From Parapedobacter koreensis (lineage in GTDB: Bacteria; Bacteroidota; Bacteroidia; Sphingobacteriales; Sphingobacteriaceae): DNA of 64,000 nucleotides. The notes under the pieces were generated by a model that searched no databases, was not told the DNA's origin, and was given only the letters and a program-made list of their open reading frames with translations. The position numbers were made by a program, and so were the translations under genes. The DNA lies in NCBI RefSeq assembly GCF_900109365.1, contig NZ_FNZR01000009.1, forward strand, positions 124,001 through 188,000, in the 5' to 3' direction. Shown here piece after piece: positions 39,060 to 47,522 of the stretch (its first letter is position 1; every line of letters starts with the position of its first letter).

Positions 39060-39655
39060 AAAATGAAGGTTTTATTTTGGCAATTTCTGCTGGCCGCAGG
39101 GCTTTTTGTCGCTCGCCGCGACTTGGCGTTACTTTCTGGCCGCAGAAAGTAACCAAAGACTCGCCGCTTGGATCTTTTGCTACAAGGGTAGTGCATCAAC
39201 GTGCTTACCGCAAAATCTCCTATGCGGCATTTGACGGTGTACGGTGGGTTGCTGCGCACAGCCGCATAGACTTACGTTCGGAGCGGGACCGATCCTCCGT
39301 ACTGGCAGGAAATCTTCATTCGAAGCCGGACCGGCCTGAAAGTATATCGCCGCAGTGAGCAGCAAGATGGCACCAACCTTATTCCATTGCCGGAGGCATG
39401 CCGAAGATAAGCAGACCGACGAAGCGAAGGGCAGATGCCTGTGCAGGAGGGCGGCTGCGGGATGCGCCGGGCCAGCTGCAAACAACTGCAAGATAGGCTT
39501 TCCAGCCGAGCACCTTGGGTACTTGGGTGCTTCCAAGTACCGAGCCCGCCCGGCGGTGAGGGCAAAAGACCTGCGCGGCATCGCGCAAAAAGAAAGTCGC
39601 TTCCAGCGACAAAGAGCGTGTACGGCTCAACGTGCATAAATAAAACCTTCGTTTT
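39060..39655. mobile_element. MITE-like non-coding element with 18-bp terminal inverted repeats
   Basis: The ends AAAATGAAGGTTTTATTT (39060-39077) and, inverted, AAAACGAAGGTTTTATTT (39638-39655) match at 17 of 18 bases. They bound a 596-bp GC-rich block that differs from the AT-rich flanks. Inside are a perfect hairpin with 11-bp arms GTTACTTTCTG/CAGAAAGTAAC around GCCG (39128-39153) and a 9-bp one GGTACTTGG/CCAAGTACC (39518-39541). Several frames are open for 60-133 codons but resemble no protein, overlap on both strands and share no start signals. No clear target duplication was found. It could be a non-autonomous transposon or a REP-type intergenic element. Confidence 0.55.
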
Positions 39656-39690
39656 ACGACAACAACAATCGGAATAAAGGGCGACGCCGA

Positions 39691-40752
39691 TTACCCTACA
39701 GCTTGCGCAATGGCCAATTGCTGCGCTACCTTTCCGGCAATGTCTAAAAATGCGGCAGCGGCGGGGTTATCTTCGTCCATCATCACGGGAAGGCCGTTGT
39801 CACCAGAATCACTGATGCCTTTTACCAACGGTATCTCACCGAGAAATGGCGCATTGAAGCGCTCAGCTAAGCGTTTGCCTCCGTCTTTACCAAAGATGTA
39901 GTACTTGTGGTTCGATAATTCAGCCGGCGTGAAGTAGGCCATATTTTCTACCACACCAAGGAGTGGAATGTTGATGGTGTCCATCAAGAACATGCCGATG
40001 CCACGCACGGCATCAGCCAGTGCCACATTTTGTGGTGTGGTCACGATCACAGCCCCGGCGATAGGGAAGCCCTGTGCTACGGTAATGTGCACATCGCCCG
40101 TACCGGGGGGTAAATCCACTACTAAGTAATCCAGCTCACCCCAGTCGGCATCATTAAACAGTTGCTTGACAGCGGTACTTACCATGGGGCCACGCCATGG
40201 AACGGGTTGGTTTGGATCCGTAAAGAATCCGATGGATAATAATTTCAGCCCATACTTTTCAATCGGTTCAATCTTTGTCTTGCCATCCGCCGTTTTGGAA
40301 GCCCTGGGATGCGCCCCTTCCAGCCCGAACATGATGGGCAATGAGGGTCCGTAGATATCGGCATCAAGAAGTCCCGTGCGGGCACCCGTAGCACCCAATG
40401 CCAGTGCCAAATTGGCTGCAACGGTAGATTTGCCTACGCCACCCTTGCCGGATGCAACGAGGATGATATTTTTGATATTGGATAGTTGGCTGCGCTTGGA
40501 GCCAATCACATGGGATGTCATATTGATTTCTACGGCGATATCTTTATCTATAAATAAAGCGATGGCATTGCGGCAAGCATGCTCAATAGGACCTTTCATA
40601 GGGCATGCCGGTGTGGTAAGCACCACATCGAAACGAATTTTCGATGGCGTGATTTCCACGTTTTTAATCATATTGAGCGTTACCAGATCTTTTTTGAGAT
40701 CGGGATCGTCTACATGGCTCAGCGCATGCAACACTTGTTCTTTCGTAATCAT
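39691..40752 (-). CDS. Mrp/ApbC-type P-loop ATPase, Fe-S cluster carrier
   Basis: This 353-residue protein has an N-terminal MIP18/DUF59 domain (residues about 1-95, with the cluster-related Cys in TTPACPMKG) followed by an Mrp/NBP35-type ATPase domain. The deviant Walker A is ASGKGGVGKSTVAANLA, with LLDADIYGPSLP and VVDLPPGTGDVH. The family transfers iron-sulfur clusters to apo-proteins. The CxxC pair found near the C-terminus of many Mrp proteins is not evident here. The ATG at 40752 is supported by a -7 box 23 bases upstream; longer readings add non-family residues. Confidence 0.93.
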   Translation of the reverse strand: MITKEQVLHALSHVDDPDLKKDLVTLNMIKNVEITPSKIRFDVVLTTPACPMKGPIEHACRNAIALFIDKDIAVEINMTSHVIGSKRSQLSNIKNIILVASGKGGVGKSTVAANLALALGATGARTGLLDADIYGPSLPIMFGLEGAHPRASKTADGKTKIEPIEKYGLKLLSIGFFTDPNQPVPWRGPMVSTAVKQLFNDADWGELDYLVVDLPPGTGDVHITVAQGFPIAGAVIVTTPQNVALADAVRGIGMFLMDTINIPLLGVVENMAYFTPAELSNHKYYIFGKDGGKRLAERFNAPFLGEIPLVKGISDSGDNGLPVMMDEDNPAAAAFLDIAGKVAQQLAIAQAVG

Positions 40753-40775
40753 CGCTCCTATCACTGTTTGCAACG

Positions 40776-40783
40776 CAAAACTA
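40776..40783 (-). promoter_or_regulatory. -7 box of the mrp gene
   Basis: On the minus strand TAGTTTTG (40783 down to 40776) is a perfect TAnnTTTG. It predicts a leader of about 16 bases and supports the ATG at 40752. Confidence 0.55.
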
Positions 40784-40877
40784 CGGAAAGCCAAACACAA
40801 ACTTGTCATATCTTTGTTTTTAATGATATTTATCCCGTATTTAGGCGCCAGAATAAGCCGGCATTGTTGCGAATTAT

Positions 40878-42962
40878 ATGTTTAGGGAACTTTTAAGTAA
40901 AATCACCAAAAGACAGCTTGTCATCGGGGGGAGCATAGTGGCTGTATTAGTGGTGGGCATCATTATCGCCTTTGCGATTGCATACAACAAACGTGAAGCG
41001 ATGCTGGCATCTACTATTGCCCGAATACAAGCTGCCTTGGCTGAAAACCACCAGCTAGATCTCACGATAGGAAGCGCCTATTTTTCAGGGCTGACCACGG
41101 TGACACTCGAAGATGTCAAAGCGATTCCCAAAGGCAAGGATCAGCTGGCTGGCGTGAAGGCAGTTTCTGTGAGCGTAAAATTGTTTCCACTGATTACGGG
41201 CGACGTAAGGTTTGGCCGTTTACGTGTACAGGATGCCCATATTCAGCTTGTCAAAAAAGACAGCATCAGCAATTATGACTTCATTTTCCAAGCGACAGAT
41301 ACCTTAGCCATCGATACTGCCGAACTTATGGAGCATACGGAAGAGTCCAACGTCAATATGGCCAGAACTGCCAACCGTATGCTCAACAACATCCTTTATA
41401 AAATTCCCGAAGACATGGAGTTGCGCAATTTCTTGCTGACCTATCGCGACGATAGCATCCAGCAGCGTATCAGTGTCCCTAAAGCGGATATCGACAACGG
41501 TAATCTTGCCTCTGCTGTATTTCTCAACGACAGCGAAGCGGCTTGGCAGGTATCCGGGAAGCTCAATCCGGGCAAACGACAGCTTTATGTAAAGATCCAT
41601 GCCAACGGGCAGCAAATCGCGTTGCCGTTGCTTGAGGAAAAATTCGGATTGAAATTGAGTTTCGACACGATTGAAACGCGCCTACGGGAGGTCTACTGGA
41701 CTAACAATGAATTACTGCACATTAAAGGCGAATGGGCTGTAAAAAACCTAAACGTCAACCATTGGCGAATTGCCCAAAAAGATGTGGCAGTTCCCGATGC
41801 ACATATTGATGCCGAAGTAATCGTGGGCAACAATTATGTGGAGCTTTCTAACGAATCAACGGTAACCGTCAAAAAACTGCAAATCCATCCTTATGTCCGT
41901 TATACCACTTCACCCAGCAAGACCTACGCCGTCGCGCTGGAAACTCCGGAAATGGAAGCACAGGATCTATTTGACGCATTTCCCGCTGGGCTTTTCGAGT
42001 CATTGGACGGCATACGTGTATCTGGCAATATCCAGTATAAACTGGAGGCTTTTCTTGACTCCAGCAATCCGGATAGCGTCCAATTCAGCTCCAAGATGGA
42101 ACAGGAGGACTTTAAAGTCAACGCATGGGGCAAGGCCAACATTCCAAAGATCAACACAACTTTTGTGTATACACCCTATGAAGAGGAAAAACCCGTACGC
42201 GACATTGTGGTAGGCCCGGAAAATCCAAATTTCATTCCGATTGCGGAGATTTCACCCAATCTTAAGCATGCCGTTCTTACGACAGAAGATCCTTCTTTCT
42301 TTAGCCACCACGGCTTTGTAGAAGATGCCATACGCAGCTCAATTGCCATCAATTATAAAGAAAAAGCGTTCAAGCGCGGTGGCAGCACCATCTCCATGCA
42401 GCTCGTCAAGAACGTATTTCTGAACCGGAATAAAACGATAGTGCGCAAGCTGGAAGAGATACTCATTGTCTGGCTGATGGAAAGTACACGGGCCGTAAGT
42501 AAAGAACGAATGTATGAGGTATACCTTAATATCATTGAATGGGGGCGCAATGTATATGGCATTAGTGAGGCAGCACGCTATTATTTCAGCAAGCACCCCT
42601 CGCAGCTCACATTGGGAGAGAGCATTTACTTAGCAAGCATTGTGCCCAGGCCCAAGACCGGCTTGTATTCTTTCGATTATGATGGCCGCCTTAAACCGTA
42701 TATTTCGCCCTATTTTAATTATATAGGTGACATTATGGCCAGGCGCGGTTTAGCCCCTGCCGACTCTTCGGGAGCCTATGGTTTTTATGCAGTAAGCTTG
42801 CGCGATGCCCTGCGCCCCGAGAAACCCGCCTCCGCAGATACCTTGCAACTGCAAATGCCCGCTACTGATTTTGAAGTAGAACTGGAGGAAGTCCGCGGCT
42901 TATTGGAACGTATATTCGGCAAGGATAAAAAACAAGAAGAAAACCCACCGGATCACCCATGA
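40878..42962 (+). CDS. AsmA-like/GT51 monofunctional peptidoglycan glycosyltransferase
   Basis: This 694-residue protein has one N-terminal membrane helix (about 14-36), a long AsmA-like beta-rich periplasmic region (about 40-430) and a C-terminal GT51 glycosyltransferase domain. GT51 motifs are TTEDPSFFSHHGF (catalytic Glu470), KRGGSTISMQLVKNVFL, RKLEEILIVWLME and VYLNIIEWGRNVYGI. There is no transpeptidase domain. It would polymerise lipid II into glycan strands at the outer face of the inner membrane. The N-terminal part resembles the AsmA family, which bridges the envelope to carry lipids, and is not found in classical MtgA. Its last four bases overlap the hpt start. Confidence 0.88.
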   Translation: MFRELLSKITKRQLVIGGSIVAVLVVGIIIAFAIAYNKREAMLASTIARIQAALAENHQLDLTIGSAYFSGLTTVTLEDVKAIPKGKDQLAGVKAVSVSVKLFPLITGDVRFGRLRVQDAHIQLVKKDSISNYDFIFQATDTLAIDTAELMEHTEESNVNMARTANRMLNNILYKIPEDMELRNFLLTYRDDSIQQRISVPKADIDNGNLASAVFLNDSEAAWQVSGKLNPGKRQLYVKIHANGQQIALPLLEEKFGLKLSFDTIETRLREVYWTNNELLHIKGEWAVKNLNVNHWRIAQKDVAVPDAHIDAEVIVGNNYVELSNESTVTVKKLQIHPYVRYTTSPSKTYAVALETPEMEAQDLFDAFPAGLFESLDGIRVSGNIQYKLEAFLDSSNPDSVQFSSKMEQEDFKVNAWGKANIPKINTTFVYTPYEEEKPVRDIVVGPENPNFIPIAEISPNLKHAVLTTEDPSFFSHHGFVEDAIRSSIAINYKEKAFKRGGSTISMQLVKNVFLNRNKTIVRKLEEILIVWLMESTRAVSKERMYEVYLNIIEWGRNVYGISEAARYYFSKHPSQLTLGESIYLASIVPRPKTGLYSFDYDGRLKPYISPYFNYIGDIMARRGLAPADSSGAYGFYAVSLRDALRPEKPASADTLQLQMPATDFEVELEEVRGLLERIFGKDKKQEENPPDHP

Positions 42963-43498
42963 AAGTAACCATCAATCAAAAAACATTCGAACGCATCATT
43001 GATTACAACCAAATCAAAAAGCGGATTCGGCTCATCGGTATCCAATTGAATGTGACTTATGAGCACCAGCACCCTGTTTTCATCGGCGTGCTCAATGGAT
43101 GTTTTATGTTTATGGCCGATTTGATGAAACAAATCCATATGGCCTGTGAGGTGTCTTTCATCAAACTTTCATCATACGACGATTCATCACGGCGGGACAA
43201 GGTGGATGAGCTTATCGGCCTGGACACCAACCTTGAGGGCCGGGAAGTCATTATTGTCGAAGATATCGTAGATACCGGCAACTCCTTAAAGCATACACTT
43301 GATTTGGTAAATAAACAAAAGCCTGCTTCGGTGGCAGTGTGCACATTATTGATGAAGCCCAATTCGGTGCAGTATACGTTTGACAATATCGCCTACGTAG
43401 GATTCGAAATCGCCGATGACTTTGTGATTGGGTATGGCCTTGACTACCAAGGTATGGGACGGACTTTGCCCGATATCTACAAAGAAATCACTTCTTGA
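42959..43498 (+). CDS. hpt: Hypoxanthine phosphoribosyltransferase
   Basis: This 179-residue type I phosphoribosyltransferase salvages hypoxanthine and/or guanine using PRPP. The PRPP-binding loop is VIIVEDIVDTG (about residues 99-109). The substrate-side elements VLNGCFMFMADLM, SYDDSSRRDKV and DDFVIGYGLDYQGMGRTLPDI match the family. The start overlaps the end of the preceding gene by four bases (ATGA), so the two are co-translated. The 3' end overlaps the alkyltransferase-like gene on the other strand by 22 bases. Confidence 0.96.
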   Translation: MKVTINQKTFERIIDYNQIKKRIRLIGIQLNVTYEHQHPVFIGVLNGCFMFMADLMKQIHMACEVSFIKLSSYDDSSRRDKVDELIGLDTNLEGREVIIVEDIVDTGNSLKHTLDLVNKQKPASVAVCTLLMKPNSVQYTFDNIAYVGFEIADDFVIGYGLDYQGMGRTLPDIYKEITS

Positions 43499-43821
43499 GG
43501 ATCCCAGAAAACGGCACTAAAGTTTACCACTTTGTCATCCACCACTTCCACGCCTTCATTTTCCAGTAACTGCTGCATCAGTGATGGGCTTCCAAACGCC
43601 ATCTTTCCGCTCAGCACGCCAATCCTGTTGACCACCCGGTGAGCCGGTATGGGTGGGTTGGCCCGATGTGCCGCGCGCATCGCGTATCCAACCATACGCG
43701 AAGAACCCGCAGTACCCAATGCACGGGCAATTGCGCCATAGGAGGTGACCCGCCCTTCCGGAATCTGCCGGACGATTTCGTACACCCACTCAAAGAAGTT
43801 GGTTTCGTTATTTGCCTTCAT
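43477..43821 (-). CDS. Alkyltransferase-like protein (ATL), MGMT fold without acceptor cysteine
   Basis: This 114-residue protein has the DNA-binding domain of O6-alkylguanine transferases (FFEWVYEIVRQIPEGRVTSYGAIARALG, SSRMVGYAMRAAHR), but the active-site motif reads PAHR instead of PCHR. ATL proteins of this kind bind and flip O6-alkylguanine without repairing it and recruit nucleotide excision repair. The ATG at 43821 gives the usual length. The window also encodes a catalytic Ogt (23148), so the two proteins are probably complementary. It is convergent with hpt, overlapping it by 22 bases. Confidence 0.9.
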   Translation of the reverse strand: MKANNETNFFEWVYEIVRQIPEGRVTSYGAIARALGTAGSSRMVGYAMRAAHRANPPIPAHRVVNRIGVLSGKMAFGSPSLMQQLLENEGVEVVDDKVVNFSAVFWDPQEVISL

Positions 43822-43865
43822 ATTGCTTACGACATCGTTTTCGTAAAAAAACGCTACACAACTTG

Positions 43866-43911
43866 TACTTTTGCCTCGAAAAATCGTTATAATTGAAAAA
43901 ATCAATTATAA
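43866..43911 (+). promoter_or_regulatory. Promoter and 5' hairpin of the DUF1080 lipoprotein gene
   Basis: TACTTTTG at 43866-43873 matches TAnnTTTG. Right after the expected transcription start lies a perfect 10-base inverted repeat, TTATAATTGA / TCAATTATAA, around AAAAA (43887-43911). It could be a 5'-stabilising stem in the mRNA or an operator placed for repression. The coding start is at 43962, so the leader is about 80 bases. Confidence 0.5.
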
Positions 43912-43961
43912 TCAACGACAGCAAAGCTAACTATTTATTTGATTAACTTACCGATAGCGTT

Positions 43962-45362
43962 ATGAGCACTTCTTTATACAGCAAAGGTTTACGATTAACG
44001 GGCTTAGTTGCGATCACGTTGGCGTGTACCGTACTTATTTCGTGCACTTCCAACGAGGCAAGCGATGGATGGCAATCCCTATTTGACGGCGAAACACTGG
44101 ATGGATGGCGATCTGTAGGAGGCAATGCTCCTTATGCAATCGAAGATGGCGCCATTGTAGGGACGATGACCGCGGGCACCCCCAATTCATTCCTGATTAC
44201 CGAAAATGAGTATGGCGACTTTATCCTTGAATTGGACATCAAGCTGGAAGGCGAAACGACCAATTCTGGCGTCCAGACGCGTAGCCACATCGACGAAACG
44301 GCCAATAACGGCCGGGGCCGTGTATATGGCAGGCAGGTGGAGATAGACCCTGCACCCCGTGCATGGACCGGTGGCATCTATGATGAAGCCCGCCGTGGCT
44401 GGCTTTATCCGCTTGATCTGAATGAAGCAGCCAAGGCGGCTTATAAAAAGGAAGCATACAACCATATCCGTATCGAAGCCATTGGCAACGAAATGAAAAC
44501 CTGGGTGAATGACATCCCGGTAGCCCATGTGGTGGACACCATCGACGCCACCGGATTCATTGGCTTACAGGTGCACAGTATCGGCGATTCTGCGTTGGCG
44601 GGGAAAAAAGTATATTTCAAAAACATACGGATACAGACCGAAAACCTGCAACCGCAGGATTTCCCCCAGGGTATCTATACGGTAAACTTGACACCAAATA
44701 GCCTCACGGCCTACGAAACGCAAAGCGGGTATGAACTACTGTTTGACGGGCAAAGCAATGCCGGCTGGATAGGCGCATACCAAGACACGTTCCCAACGAA
44801 GGGGTGGGAAATAAAAGATGGTAACATCACCGTACTACCTGCCAATGGCAGCGAATCCACCAACGGAGGTGATATCGTGACCACGGAACAGTTCGGCGCT
44901 TTTGACCTGTCATTCGAATTTAAACTTACTGAAGGTGCCAATAGCGGGGTGAAATATTTCGTCACATTGAGCGAACAGAATACCGGGTCGGCCATCGGGC
45001 TTGAATACCAGGTACTGGATGACGAACGCCACCCTGATGCCAAGATGGGCAAAGACGGCAACCGTACACTGGCTTCGCTTTATGATTTGATCCCTGCCCA
45101 GAAAACCAACCGCTCAACACGTCCGATCGGGGAATGGAACAAAGGCCGTGTTGTCGTCGCACCGGACAACACGGTAACCCACTACCTAAACGGTGAGAAG
45201 GTATTGCAGTATGAACGAGGTTCGGATGAATACAAAAAACTGGTCAGCGAAAGCAAGTATAAAAACTGGGACAATTTCGGCCAAGCGGACAGCGGACATA
45301 TTTTGTTGCAGGATCATGGAAATAGGGTAAGTTTCCGCAACATAAAAATCAAGCGCTTATAA
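43962..45362 (+). CDS. Lipoprotein with two tandem DUF1080 (3-keto-disaccharide hydrolase) domains
   Basis: This 466-residue protein has a signal peptide and lipobox LISC (Cys28). Two homologous concanavalin-like DUF1080 domains follow at about 36-225 (SLFDGETLDGWRSVG, NSGVQTRSH) and 258-465 (LLFDGQSNAGWIGA, NSGVKYFVTL, GLEYQVLDDERHPD). Members of PF06439 cleave 3-keto-glycosides in the periplasm. In single-domain enzymes the C-terminal copy pattern with EYQVLDD is the more conserved; the N-terminal copy has VEIDPAPRAW there and may be an accessory or binding copy. Substrate is unknown. No keto-sugar dehydrogenase gene is seen nearby. Confidence 0.87.
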   Translation: MSTSLYSKGLRLTGLVAITLACTVLISCTSNEASDGWQSLFDGETLDGWRSVGGNAPYAIEDGAIVGTMTAGTPNSFLITENEYGDFILELDIKLEGETTNSGVQTRSHIDETANNGRGRVYGRQVEIDPAPRAWTGGIYDEARRGWLYPLDLNEAAKAAYKKEAYNHIRIEAIGNEMKTWVNDIPVAHVVDTIDATGFIGLQVHSIGDSALAGKKVYFKNIRIQTENLQPQDFPQGIYTVNLTPNSLTAYETQSGYELLFDGQSNAGWIGAYQDTFPTKGWEIKDGNITVLPANGSESTNGGDIVTTEQFGAFDLSFEFKLTEGANSGVKYFVTLSEQNTGSAIGLEYQVLDDERHPDAKMGKDGNRTLASLYDLIPAQKTNRSTRPIGEWNKGRVVVAPDNTVTHYLNGEKVLQYERGSDEYKKLVSESKYKNWDNFGQADSGHILLQDHGNRVSFRNIKIKRL

Positions 45363-45404
45363 AACCATTGATTTTTAACTAACTTTACTGCCTTAATTCG
45401 ACTT

Positions 45405-46391
45405 ATGGCAATAAAGTGGTGGTTTGTATTGGTAATCGGCTTGTGGTGTGCCCATTCAACCGCTGTTTTTGCGAGTGCCTCAGCTTTTTTGCCACAAAAT
45501 CCATCTGCCGTATCCGTCCGGGATTCGATCAGGCAAGCACAATTGGCCGAAAAAAAACGGATGGCGGATTCTGTAGCGCGCATACAAGATGCCTTACGCA
45601 TGCAGTACATCGGTTTGCCGGATCCTGGGCGGCCCAACCAGTTTGTGGATAGTTTGCGGAAGCTGGTGGTGGTAGAAAAAGGAGATTTTATCCGGTGGAT
45701 CGCATTCGCTCGTTCGCTTGAAAAACACACCGAAATGGACAATGAGAAAGCCACGCGGGAGCCTTGGATGATCATTGCCGCGGGCTTGTTGCTACTTTTC
45801 CTCGGGATCATTCGGGCTGCTTTTCCCAATGAGGTGGTATCCATTATTCACGCATTTTATAGCGATCGCGTGTTGCTGCAAATCAACAAGGAAGACACCT
45901 TATACAGTTCTTGGCCATTCGTTTTTCTATATATATTATTTGGTTTTGCGCTCGGCCTGTTTCTCTATGTATGTAACCTATACTATGTCACGCATAGCCG
46001 CAACAATGGCATAGAATCATTTTTGGGGATATCCATATTCGTGATGTTGCTGTTTATCCTGAAAATCATAGCCACACGGTTTTTGGGATTCGTTTTTGAT
46101 GTACAGCGCCTCGTGCGTGAGTACATCTCTATATTATATTTAAGTTATTTTAATGCTGCTTTGGTGTTTTTGCCCACGATATTGGCATTAACTTTAGTCC
46201 CACAAAACCAAATGGTTTGGATTATCCCCCTATCACTTACCATTGTGTTGTGTTTGTTTCTTTTCCGCCTTACAAAAACGGTCGCCAACCTATTGACCAA
46301 TCATCGATTTTCAAAATTTTATTTATTTATGTATCTTTGCTGCCTCGAAATCGCTCCGGTACTTATTTTGGTAAAAGTACTCAACAATTAA
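45405..46391 (+). CDS. DUF4271 membrane protein
   Basis: This 328-residue protein has a signal peptide (ending near TAVFASA), a soluble extracytoplasmic segment to about residue 120, and about six to seven hydrophobic helices in the C-terminal two thirds. It matches the Bacteroidota-specific DUF4271 family, which is regularly encoded just before hemD. No catalytic motif is visible, and its function is unknown. It ends 10 bases before hemD, and a -7 box for hemD lies inside its last codons. A TAACTTTA at 45380-45387 is its possible own promoter. Confidence 0.8.
   Translation: MAIKWWFVLVIGLWCAHSTAVFASASAFLPQNPSAVSVRDSIRQAQLAEKKRMADSVARIQDALRMQYIGLPDPGRPNQFVDSLRKLVVVEKGDFIRWIAFARSLEKHTEMDNEKATREPWMIIAAGLLLLFLGIIRAAFPNEVVSIIHAFYSDRVLLQINKEDTLYSSWPFVFLYILFGFALGLFLYVCNLYYVTHSRNNGIESFLGISIFVMLLFILKIIATRFLGFVFDVQRLVREYISILYLSYFNAALVFLPTILALTLVPQNQMVWIIPLSLTIVLCLFLFRLTKTVANLLTNHRFSKFYLFMYLCCLEIAPVLILVKVLNN
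46332..46339 (+). promoter_or_regulatory. Internal -7 box upstream of hemD
   Basis: TATCTTTG is a perfect TAnnTTTG located inside the 3' end of the DUF4271 gene, 63 bases before the hemD start. It could give hemD extra, independent transcription. A TTTG at -33 is missing, so the call is tentative. Confidence 0.35.
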
Positions 46392-46401
46392 CGTAAAAAA
46401 C

Positions 46402-47175
46402 ATGCAAGTGTCAGAAGCAGATAGAGCAAAGAAAGTAAAAAGCATTTTAGTAACGTTGCCTAAGCCCGAAAATGAGAAGTCACCGTACTTTGCTTTGGCG
46501 CAAAAATACAACCTAAAGCTTGATTTCAGAGCCTTTATCCATGTGGAAGGGGTTCCTGCACGTGAGGTGCGAAAAGAACAGCGTGTCAATCTCGCAGATT
46601 TCACCGCGGTCATCTTCACCAGTCGGAATGCTGCAGATCATTTTTTTCGCATTTGTGAAGAGATGCGTTATGAAGTGCCCGCAGACTTGAAATACTTCTG
46701 CCTCTCTGAAACCATTGCCTTATACTTGCAAAAATACATCCAATACCGTAAGCGTAAAATTTTCTTTGGCAAGCAAACGGCTAAAGATTTGGCCGATGTA
46801 TTGAAAAAACATGCCAAAGAGAAGTTTTTATACCCATGTTCGGACGTGGCCAACGAAGAAACTTATAATTGGCTTCAGGAAAATGGCTATAATGTCACAC
46901 CTGCAGTACTTTTTCGTACCGTCGTCAGCGATTTATCGGATTTGAAAGATGTTTTTTATGACATCATCGTCTTTTTCAGCCCATCCAGCGTACAATCCTT
47001 GTACGAAAACTTCCCTGACTTCAAGCAAAATAACACACGTCTTGCCGCCTTCGGATCCAGCACCCACCAAGCTATACTGGACAGGGGTTTGATTTTGGAT
47101 ATTGCAGCCCCCACACCGGAGGCCCCAAGCATGACCATGGCGGTTGAGCAATATATTAAAGCGGCAAACAAGTAG
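46402..47175 (+). CDS. hemD: Uroporphyrinogen-III synthase
   Basis: This 257-residue protein has the two-lobed HemD pattern: SILVTLPKPENEKSPY at the start, TAVIFTSRNAADHFFRIC in the first lobe, and DIIVFFSPSSVQSLYENFP and RLAAFGSSTHQAILDRGL in the second. It closes hydroxymethylbilane to uroporphyrinogen III with inversion of ring D, at the branch to haem. HemD sequences are poorly conserved, but motif order and the DUF4271 neighbour agree. The cytoplasmic enzyme starts at the ATG at 46402. Other hem genes are not in the window. Confidence 0.88.
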   Translation: MQVSEADRAKKVKSILVTLPKPENEKSPYFALAQKYNLKLDFRAFIHVEGVPAREVRKEQRVNLADFTAVIFTSRNAADHFFRICEEMRYEVPADLKYFCLSETIALYLQKYIQYRKRKIFFGKQTAKDLADVLKKHAKEKFLYPCSDVANEETYNWLQENGYNVTPAVLFRTVVSDLSDLKDVFYDIIVFFSPSSVQSLYENFPDFKQNNTRLAAFGSSTHQAILDRGLILDIAAPTPEAPSMTMAVEQYIKAANK

Positions 47176-47237
47176 TCCGTTTGCATTGTGCTAAGCCGTG
47201 CTGAAAATGACTTTTTTAAAATTATCTTTTTCTTCAT

Positions 47238-47257
47238 AAAGAAATATCATTTCTTTT
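47238..47257 (+). terminator. Weak AT-rich terminator after hemD
   Basis: AAAGAAAT and ATTTCTTT pair around ATC and are followed by T and an AT-rich run. The stem is eight pairs with only one G-C pair, so efficiency should be low. It is the only hairpin between hemD and the gld promoter. Confidence 0.35.
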
Positions 47258-47323
47258 AATAAATTTATGCCGTTATTCCGATAAGGAATGGCGGAGAATT
47301 TCATCTACTTATAAAACGTTATT

Positions 47324-47357
47324 TTTGAGCATATTGGAAAAAAGATATTTACATTTG
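47324..47357 (+). promoter_or_regulatory. Promoter of the gldKLMN operon
   Basis: TTTG at 47324-47327 and TACATTTG at 47350-47357 have the ideal spacing (26 bases between starts) for the primary-sigma promoter of Bacteroidota. The gldK leader would be about 160 bases long and holds no obvious hairpin. A second, isolated -7 box TAATTTTG at 47388 may give a shorter transcript. Confidence 0.65.
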
Positions 47358-47522
47358 TGCGAATGGAGCAAGCAAGCTATTTAACTATAATTTTGGTTTG
47401 AAATTTGCTATCACAAAGCGTTATTGATCATGGACTTTATGAATAAATCATTAAAGTTGTTTATAAAATCGGGGAAAATGGTTAATGATCATGTAATTTC
47501 GCACCACAATCATGAAATCTAA

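Larger units (their letters stand above)
47176..47522. other. Gene-free stretch between hemD and gldK
   Basis: These 347 AT-rich bases hold no supported gene. They contain an AT-rich hairpin after hemD (AAAGAAAT/ATTTCTTT at 47238-47256), the best-formed promoter of the window at 47324-47357, and a second -7-like TAATTTTG at 47388-47395. A 30-codon frame (47430-47522) in phase with gldK has no support. Confidence 0.75.

Noticed and set aside
39077-39677. Several overlapping open frames of 60-133 codons on both strands in the block before mrp
   Set aside because: They overlap one another on both strands, have no family resemblance, no signal peptide or promoter, and lie inside the inverted-repeat element; GC-rich sequence alone explains the lack of stops.
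47430-47522. 30-codon frame just before gldK and in phase with it
   Set aside because: No signal, no conserved motif and AT-rich leader-like composition; chance frame in the gldK leader.
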